DNA of 11,281 nucleotides from Spirochaetaceae bacterium (GTDB taxonomy: Bacteria; Spirochaetota; Spirochaetia; Treponematales; Breznakiellaceae), in NCBI GenBank assembly GCA_031279895.1, contig JAITHR010000245.1:1-11281 (forward strand). The letters are read 5' to 3'. The notes under the pieces were generated by a model that worked only from the letters and a program-made list of their open reading frames with translations, searched no databases and had not been told where the DNA came from. Both the position numbers and the translations under genes were made by a program. Below, one piece after another: positions 7,171 to 11,281 of the stretch (positions are counted from its first letter, which is position 1; each line of letters starts with the position of its first letter).

Positions 7171-7263
7171 CCCGCCGTCTCCGACGGCTTCAGCATGGCC
7201 GCCCCGTCTCCGACGGCTTCAGCAGGGCCGCCTGTTGTTTCAAAGTGGTGCAACACCGTGTCC
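7171..7263 (-). repeat. repeat block directly downstream of kdgK
   Basis: Two copies of ccgtctccgacggcttcagca (arms CCGTC/GACGG around TCC) are followed by 'gggccgcc' and an inverted TGTTG/CAACA element at 7232-7263. The same order follows the ftrD-like gene and the chemotaxis gene when each is read in its own direction. The CCGTC/GACGG hairpins lack a U-run, so they are not classical terminators. Confidence 0.8.
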
Positions 7264-7345
7264 GGTTACATTACCGGCTGCTGTTTAGGCGCGGCTACGC
7301 TTCGCGCAGCCGGTCGCGGTTTGCAAGCGGCGCGTTGTTGTGCGC
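7233..7345 (-). repeat. 113-bp composite repeat, right inverted copy
   Basis: This is the reverse-complement partner of 491-603: the same length, the same order of sub-motifs, and about 14 differences by eye. Confidence 0.8.
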
Positions 7346-7384
7346 GGTAAGGGGCTTGTCGTGGTTTGGGGTGCCGCCTCCGAC

Positions 7385-7437
7385 GGTTCCATAAGCTTCC
7401 CGCCCCGAGCCTCACAGCAGAGGCAGTCCGCTTACAG
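7385..7437 (+). repeat. single diverged copy of the 'ggttccataag' module
   Basis: The segment starts ggttccataagcttcccgcc and continues ccgagcctcacagcagaggc, closely matching one unit of the 72-bp array at 4930-5280. It leads directly into 21-bp array B. Confidence 0.7.
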
Positions 7438-7663
7438 GCGCCCCGCGCCCCGCTTTGACCAGACAGTTCCCCGTTTCGGCACCCCGCCTCCCCGCCTCGG
7501 CACCCCGCCGTCCCGCTTCGGCGCCACAACTCCCCGCCTCGGCACCAAGCCTCCGCGCTTTGGAATTCCGCACCTTTGCGTTGGGTAGGGGACTCCGCGC
7601 TCTGCGGGTGCAAGCCCGCGTGTTGCGGGTGCAAGCCCGCGCCGTGCGGGCGCCACCCTCACC
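7412..7663. repeat. 21-bp phased tandem repeat array B (12 units)
   Basis: Units start every 21 bases at 7412, 7433, 7454, 7475, 7496, 7517, 7538, 7559, 7580, 7601, 7622 and 7643. Those from 7475 to 7558 share ttcggcaccccgcctccccg. Those at 7601 and 7622 share tgcgggtgcaagcccgcg, whose GCGGG/CCCGC arms form a hairpin. Plus-strand translation gives heptads such as PPPRLGT and PPSRFGA, and in another frame AGASPRV. The minus strand is also open with heptads of the type xAPxRGx. The period is the same as in array A although most unit sequences differ. Confidence 0.85.
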
Positions 7664-7993
7664 GCCGGCGGCACCGCCGCCGTAATTACGCAGGCAATTG
7701 GCGGCAGCAATGACCTGTCTATCGGGGCGAATGTAACCGTTGCTTTGGGTACCGTAGGATCCATTGTCCTAACGTCAGGTACCGGCCCGGGAAAACTTTC
7801 CTTGACCGCCGCCGCCACCACCGTTACAACCGTCGCCACCGGCACTGCCACCAATATTGGCGGTATGTCAAGCGTAACAATAGGTGCCAAAGCTGTTGTT
7901 ACGACCGGATTCGTGGCGGCTGACATAAAAGGCGGTGGTAGTGCTACCGGCAACTTGCAGAAACTTGGCGGAATCACTGCCGGAACGGTATGA
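7589..7993 (+). pseudogene. C-terminal remnant of a repetitive, probably surface-exposed protein
   Basis: An open frame runs from just after a TAG at 7586 to the TGA at 7991-7993, about 134 codons, with no plausible ribosome site. It begins with AGASPR heptads contributed by array B. From about 7652 it reads ATLTAGGTAAVITQAIGG and continues as a Gly/Thr/Val/Ala-rich beta-type sequence (SIGANVTVALGTVGSIVL and similar) up to LGGITAGTV. Such composition is typical of bacterial surface or autotransporter-like passenger regions, but I cannot name a family. An ATG at 7745 would start in the middle of the strand-rich region, so I treat the locus as a 5'-truncated fragment. Codon use is GC-rich and unlike the AT-rich gene that follows. 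Confidence 0.5.
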
Positions 7994-8036
7994 GCAATGA
8001 CGCCTAGAATTGGTTGGGGAATTATTTAAAATATTA

Positions 8037-8064
8037 TTGATAGGAATTGAATATATGATATAAT
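8037..8064 (+). promoter_or_regulatory. sigma-70 promoter of the AT-rich lipoprotein gene
   Basis: TTGATA (8037-8042), a 16-base spacer and a perfect TATAAT (8059-8064) lie 20 bases before the GTG start. A gagg ribosome site is at 8073-8076. Confidence 0.7.
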
Positions 8065-8084
8065 TTCATATTGAGGATTTTATT

Positions 8085-8576
8085 GTGGTTAATAGAAATT
8101 ATTATTGGTTAATATCTTTTTTCTTATTTTGTAGTAATTTATTTTCTTGCAATAGTCGTGACAAAAATATAATAATTGAAGATAAATATGATGAATTGTT
8201 CAAATATTTAGAAGAAAATAGAGAAGATATAATAAAAATTGGCATATCTAAACGAGTCTATTATATAAGTTTAAAAGAAGATAATTTTATTGAGAAACAC
8301 AAACAATTTAATAATAATAGATTAAATTATTTTTTAGCAATTTTAGTAAAGAATGAAAATGTAAAAAGAGAATATTATGACATACATGGTAAACATTTAA
8401 TGGTATTCTTCAATAATGATCTACAAACAGCATTTTACGAGTGTATTGACGATTTTGATTATTATTTGTTTAATATGATTGTAAAAAAATATCCCGATAT
8501 GGAAATACCTCTTGATTTTATTAAAGAATATAAAATGGATTATAGGTATATGCTGCGTAGAAATCAAGAATATTAA
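8085..8576 (+). CDS. hypothetical lipoprotein, very AT-rich, probably horizontally acquired
   Basis: The product is 163 residues. It has an N-terminal signal with lipobox NLFSC (Cys22), so it is probably anchored as a lipoprotein. The mature part is rich in Asn, Lys, Ile, Asp, Tyr and Phe (for example KYDELFKYLEENREDIIKIG) and appears largely helical. I recognise no family; a degenerate ankyrin-like helical repeat is possible but not demonstrated. The GTG start at 8085 is set by gagg nine bases upstream and by the lipoprotein signal that follows at once. The gene and its promoter are strikingly AT-rich while both flanks are GC-rich, which suggests transfer. The gene appears monocistronic, and no terminator is evident after its TAA. 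Confidence 0.75.
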   Translation: MVNRNYYWLISFFLFCSNLFSCNSRDKNIIIEDKYDELFKYLEENREDIIKIGISKRVYYISLKEDNFIEKHKQFNNNRLNYFLAILVKNENVKREYYDIHGKHLMVFFNNDLQTAFYECIDDFDYYLFNMIVKKYPDMEIPLDFIKEYKMDYRYMLRRNQEY

Positions 8577-8895
8577 AAATAAAATAATGGTATATGCCCG
8601 CACTTGGTATAACAAGACTGCTTACCTGCCTCCGGCGGTTGGGGAACCAGTTCCCCCAAACCCCCCACCGACGCGAGACGCGCCCCGCCCCGAACTACCA
8701 CAAGCCCCGAACAACGCATGACAACGCACAGCTCCCGAACCACCGGAGGCTGCGCGAAGCGTAGCCGCGCCTCAACAGCAATCAGCCCGCTCACCGGACA
8801 CGGTGTTGCACCACTCGGAAACAACACGCGGCCATGCTGAAGCCGTCGGAGGCTGGGCGGAGGCTGCGGAGACGGCGGTTGGCGTACCTGCGATA
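8577..8895. repeat. repeat-filled intergenic region upstream of the chemotaxis gene
   Basis: No gene is seen here. GGGGAAC-CA-GTTCCCC (8641-8656) is a near-perfect palindrome after 'gcctccggcggtt'. A C-rich segment follows. A hairpin copy (GGCTGCGC-GAA-GCGTAGCC, 8748-8766) leads into 'atcagcccgctcacc', a plus-strand TGTTG/CAACA element at 8796-8826 and 'gcggccatgctgaagccgtc'. An open frame through this block joins the chemotaxis gene but is repeat sequence. Confidence 0.75.
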
Positions 8896-8907
8896 ATGGT
8901 TTATACT
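8879..8907 (+). promoter_or_regulatory. candidate promoter of the chemotaxis gene, close to its start
   Basis: TTGGCG (8879-8884), a 17-base spacer and TATACT (8902-8907) end six bases before the ATG at 8914. None of the three in-frame ATGs (8896, 8908, 8914) has a Shine-Dalgarno sequence. Confidence 0.4.
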
Positions 8908-8913
8908 ATGAAT

Positions 8914-10290
8914 ATGCGGACAAAAATAATCGGTTTTCTGGGGCTTCTGGGGTTTGCGGTCCTTTGTATTACGGGGATTGGCATGGGTATTGTGAGCAGC
9001 AGGATAAAGCGGGGGGATGCGGCAACCCTGGCTGCGGAAGTCGGCACGCTTCATACGTTTTCTTTTATCGCGCTTCTTGTGTGTATTCTTGTGTTCGGGA
9101 CCCTTATATTCCTGCTCGTGCGTCGGCTCTGCGCGGCGCTTGACCTTTTTCACGCCTTTCTGGGCGCGCTTTCAAGGGGCGATTTTTCCGCCGCGCTTCC
9201 CGCGGAATTTTCGGATCAACAGGATGAAGTGGGGGCGCTTTCCCGTTCGTGCGTGGATACTTTCAAAGAGGTGGGCGGTATGTTCTCCGCGATAAAGAGC
9301 CAGATACGGGATTTGGAAGACGCGGGGAAGACCCTTACGGCGCGTTCCCGTAATCGGCGGGACGGGATGCAGGACATTGCCGAGGGTATTACCCAGGCCG
9401 CCAGGGAAGCGGATACCCAGACCGGTAAGGTGGGCGAGATTTCCGATTCCCTTGCGGGCATTGCCGGAACCATCACGGCGCTCGACAGTCTTATTGCGGA
9501 TCAGCATACGGTCATCACCAAATCGAATAAGGATATTAAGGACCTTCTTGCCAGTATTACCGAGGAGCAGGAGATTATGCGCACCCTTCTGGGGCGGATG
9601 GAGAAACTCATTGAGACTACCGAAGAGAGCAAGGGAAAGCAGGCTATGCTTGAAGAACAGGTAAAGAATATCTACAGCCTCTCGGAGGTGTTGAGCAGCA
9701 CCAACAGAATGATTGCCGGCATCGCGGCGCAGACGAACCTTCTTGCCATGAACGCGGCTATTGAGGCGGCCCATGCCGGCGCGCTCGGCGCGGGTTTCGC
9801 GGTGGTCTCCGACGAGATACGAAAGCTGGCGGAAGACACGAGCCGGCATTCGAAGGTGGTGGGCGAACAGGTGAAGGAGATACAGGCGGGCATGGACCTT
9901 ATGGTCAGCGCTTCCGGGGCGAGCCGGAAATCGGTGGACGTTATGGTGCGGTATATCAGCGAAGTGAGCGCGTGTATCAACGACGCCACCTCCAGTATCA
10001 GCACCCAGAACGAGAAGTCCGAGACCATTCGGGAGTCTCTCAAGGAAATCATCGCCCTAAGCGGGAACGCCCAGACCAACACGCAGGCGATGCGCTCGGA
10101 CAGCCAGAATGTTCTTGAAGAAATGCGGAATATAAAAAGCCTTTCTGCGGATATTCAGGAGAGTACGCATAAGATACTCCGCAGCGCCTCGGATATGGAC
10201 AGCGCGTCCCGGGAGGAGTCCGCCGCGGCGCAGGAGACCCATGAGAAAATCGCCGCGGTATGCCAAAACCTGAACCGCATCAAGGGGTAG
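8914..10290 (+). CDS. methyl-accepting chemotaxis protein lacking a periplasmic sensor domain
   Basis: The product is a 458-residue inner-membrane chemotaxis transducer. Two membrane segments (about 5-27 and 49-69) flank a loop of only about 20 residues, far too short for a Cache or four-helix sensor. A HAMP-like region (about 70-125, with DEVGALSRS) is followed by a long cytoplasmic coiled coil. The signalling hairpin tip, [20 protein letters not shown] then [13 protein letters not shown], lies at 270-307 and is diagnostic for the family and for contact with CheA/CheW. No receptor-tethering pentapeptide is seen at the C-terminus. The start is uncertain: ATGs at 8896 and 8908 are also possible, and the frame upstream of them is dispersed repeat. 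It may sense membrane or cytoplasmic state, or relay through other transducers. Confidence 0.88.
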   Translation: MRTKIIGFLGLLGFAVLCITGIGMGIVSSRIKRGDAATLAAEVGTLHTFSFIALLVCILVFGTLIFLLVRRLCAALDLFHAFLGALSRGDFSAALPAEFSDQQDEVGALSRSCVDTFKEVGGMFSAIKSQIRDLEDAGKTLTARSRNRRDGMQDIAEGITQAAREADTQTGKVGEISDSLAGIAGTITALDSLIADQHTVITKSNKDIKDLLASITEEQEIMRTLLGRMEKLIETTEESKGKQAMLEEQVKNIYSLSEVLSSTNRMIAGIAAQTNLLAMNAAIEAAHAGALGAGFAVVSDEIRKLAEDTSRHSKVVGEQVKEIQAGMDLMVSASGASRKSVDVMVRYISEVSACINDATSSISTQNEKSETIRESLKEIIALSGNAQTNTQAMRSDSQNVLEEMRNIKSLSADIQESTHKILRSASDMDSASREESAAAQETHEKIAAVCQNLNRIKG

Positions 10291-10296
10291 GCAAAC

Positions 10297-10492
10297 CCGC
10301 CGCAGCCTCCGGCCCGTCTCCGACGGTTTCAAACATGGCCGCCTGTTGTTTCAAAGTGGTGCAACACCGTGTCCGCCGGCGGCGCCGGAGGCACAGCACT
10401 GTTGTTTCAAAGTGGTGCAACACCCCGCCGGCGGCGGGTGGCACAGCACTGTTGTTTCCAATTGGTGTAACACCGTGTCCGCCGCCAGCGGC
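10297..10492 (-). repeat. repeat block downstream of the chemotaxis gene
   Basis: The block starts cagcctccggcccgtctccg, the same sequence that follows the ftrD-like stop. It holds three inverted TGTTG/CAACA elements (10343-10374; a shortened copy at 10399-10424; 10449-10480 with tgtaacacc) separated by GC palindromes and 'gcacagcactg'. Confidence 0.85.
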
Positions 10493-10548
10493 GGTTCCAT
10501 AAGTGTCTTGATACCGCGTCTAAGCCGGCGCAGCTTGCTTTGAGCCGC
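10493..10548 (+). repeat. 56-bp 'ggttccataag' module, copy 1 of an identical pair
   Basis: The segment runs ggttccataagtgtcttgat to ctttgagccgc and is identical by eye, base for base, to 11082-11137. It shares its ends with the 72-bp array units at 4930-5280, but its centre differs (accgcgtctaagccggcgca). Confidence 0.85.
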
Positions 10549-10567
10549 TTGGCACGGCGCTTTTTTA
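10541..10567 (+). terminator. weak intrinsic terminator candidate after the chemotaxis gene
   Basis: GCCG-cttggca-CGGC is followed by gc and six T residues (10562-10567). The stem is only four base pairs, so the call is weak. Confidence 0.3.
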
Positions 10568-10598
10568 AATGAAAATGAAGAGGGAAAAGAGGAAAAAA

Positions 10599-10961
10599 AT
10601 GAAAATGAGAAAAGGCGTGTCCGTTTGTCTTGCGGCGCTCGTGATAAGCGCGGCGGCGTGGGCGCAGCAAGGCGGGTATCGCGGGCCCGGCGGGAGTGCG
10701 GCGGCGGTAGCGGTCTCGGTTGCGGAAGCCAAGAAACTGCGGGACCACGCGCCGGTAATCTTGCGGGGGAACATCGAGCGGTTTCTTGGGGATGAGAAGT
10801 ACCTGTTTGCGGACGCTTCGGGAAAAATCGTTATTGAAATAGACGATAAGCTCTGGGCCGGCATTTCGGTTGATGAGAAGGACACGGTTGAAATCACCGG
10901 CGAGATAGACAAGGATTTCAAAGGCATCGAAGTGGACGTAGAAAGAATACGGAAGCTCTGA
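10599..10961 (+). CDS. secreted BOF-family (YgiW/YdeI-like) OB-fold protein
   Basis: The product is 120 residues. It has a signal peptide (MKMRKGVSVC through AAAWA, cleavage before Gln23), a short Gly-rich linker, and a BOF domain at about 38-119. The domain shows the typical run VAEAKKLRDHAPVILRGNI, then GDEKYLFADASGKIVIEIDD, then EKDTVEITGEIDKDF and a final VDVERI. BOF proteins are small periplasmic OB-fold proteins lacking the usual nucleic-acid ligands; some are linked to stress or metal tolerance, but the molecular role is unclear. I chose the ATG at 10599 because gagg lies six bases upstream and the signal peptide starts there; an ATG at 10569 would add ten very basic residues without a ribosome site. 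It stands alone between repeats. Confidence 0.88.
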   Translation: MKMRKGVSVCLAALVISAAAWAQQGGYRGPGGSAAAVAVSVAEAKKLRDHAPVILRGNIERFLGDEKYLFADASGKIVIEIDDKLWAGISVDEKDTVEITGEIDKDFKGIEVDVERIRKL

Positions 10962-11081
10962 TACCCGCCGGCAGCGCCGGTGGCACAGCATGGCCGCCTG
11001 TTGCTTCTTAATGGTGCAACACCGTGTCCGTTGAGCGGGCTTGCACAGCCCAGGCGCTGCTACGCTCGCGCAGCCTCCGGC
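10962..11081 (-). repeat. repeat block downstream of the BOF gene
   Basis: GC palindrome 'gccggcagcgccggtggc' and 'acagcatggccgcc' are followed by an inverted TGTTG/CAACA element (10998-11029), 'gttgagcgggct' and a diverged inverted GAGA-hairpin module near 11060. Confidence 0.8.
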
Positions 11082-11137
11082 GGTTCCATAAGTGTCTTGA
11101 TACCGCGTCTAAGCCGGCGCAGCTTGCTTTGAGCCGC
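11082..11137 (+). repeat. 56-bp 'ggttccataag' module, copy 2 of an identical pair
   Basis: Identical to 10493-10548. The two copies flank the BOF gene as direct repeats 589 bases apart. Confidence 0.85.
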
Positions 11138-11160
11138 GGCACTCCTCCCCTTCTTTGCCC

Positions 11161-11195
11161 CAAAAACATAACCGGCCTCCCAAAAGAGAGGCCGG
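11161..11195 (-). terminator. intrinsic terminator of the tRNA transcript
   Basis: On the minus strand the 8-bp stem CCGGCCTC/GAGGCCGG (11172-11195) is followed by ttatgttttt. It lies 16 bases beyond the 3' end of the tRNA. Confidence 0.8.
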
Positions 11196-11211
11196 CACGG
11201 TGATGCGGGAT

Positions 11212-11281
11212 TAGCAGGGGGAGGACTCGAACCTCCGACCTCCGGGTTATGAGCCCGACGAGCTGCCAACTGCTCTACCCT
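11212..11281 (-). tRNA. initiator tRNA-Met (CAT), 5' end cut by the window
   Basis: Read on the minus strand, about 70 of 73 bases are visible; roughly three acceptor bases lie beyond 11281. D stem GAGC/GCTC, anticodon loop CTCATAA and T arm GGAGG-TTCGAGT-CCTCC are all intact. Three consecutive G-C pairs in the anticodon stem next to the loop (GGG/CCC) and a purine-pyrimidine pair at 11-24 mark it as the initiator rather than an elongator. The 3' CCA is not encoded: 'ccctgcta' is followed by atccc. Confidence 0.9.

Noticed and set aside
7171..7215. Rho-independent terminator after kdgK
   Set aside because: The CCGTC/GACGG hairpins have no following U-run and are part of the dispersed repeat family.
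491..7345. Composite transposon
   Set aside because: No transposase or target-site duplication is visible. The inverted copies belong to a repeat family found elsewhere in the window.
7432..7977. Minus-strand 181-residue open frame
   Set aside because: It is antisense to the surface-protein remnant and array B. The heptads arise from the 21-bp period.
8803..8895. N-terminal extension of the chemotaxis protein
   Set aside because: The first 31 codons are translated dispersed repeat. The first membrane segment starts just after the later ATGs.

Overview
This window looks like accessory-rich chromosome from a GC-rich spirochaete, most likely a Treponema-type (Treponematales) bacterium. The case is inferential. 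It rests on a P19/Tp34-family iron operon, a chemotaxis transducer with a treponeme-like signalling tip, and very dense families of small structured intergenic repeats like those I associate with gut treponemes. No rRNA or species marker is present, so the genus is a moderate-confidence guess.

Layout. Positions 1-1170 hold no gene. They contain a phased 21-bp tandem array (1-439) followed by a cluster of dispersed hairpin repeats. Positions 1171-4761 (minus strand) are an iron-uptake operon read in the order FTR1 permease, P19/Tp34-type periplasmic metal-binding protein, then FtrD-like DUF2318 membrane protein. The first two genes are separated by a probable terminator or attenuator. Positions 4762-5396 form a divergent control region containing a 72-bp higher-order tandem array. 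Positions 5397-7170 (plus strand) are eda and kdgK, the lower arm of the hexuronate/Entner-Doudoroff route: KdgK phosphorylates 2-keto-3-deoxygluconate and Eda splits the product to pyruvate and glyceraldehyde-3-phosphate. Positions 7171-7993 hold more repeats, a second 21-bp array, and the C-terminal remnant of a repetitive, probably surface-exposed protein. Positions 8085-8576 are a very AT-rich orphan lipoprotein gene with its own promoter, probably acquired. Positions 8914-10290 encode a chemotaxis transducer with almost no sensor domain. Positions 10599-10961 encode a secreted BOF (YgiW-like) OB-fold protein. The window ends with a partial initiator tRNA-Met on the minus strand and its terminator.

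The most unusual aspect is the repeat system. At least five modules recur: 21-bp arrays; a TGTTG/CAACA hairpin element with 13 copies; a GAGA-tetraloop hairpin; a 'ggttccataag' module; and GC-rich palindromes. At four of the six complete protein genes (ftrD-like, kdgK, the chemotaxis transducer and the BOF gene) the repeats begin within about ten bases of the stop codon and lie in the same orientation relative to the gene. The 13-copy hairpin has constant flanks and one variable triplet plus the preceding wobble base. A 113-bp composite is present as inverted copies that bracket the iron and sugar genes. I report these as the best candidates for undescribed biology. What they do is unknown.
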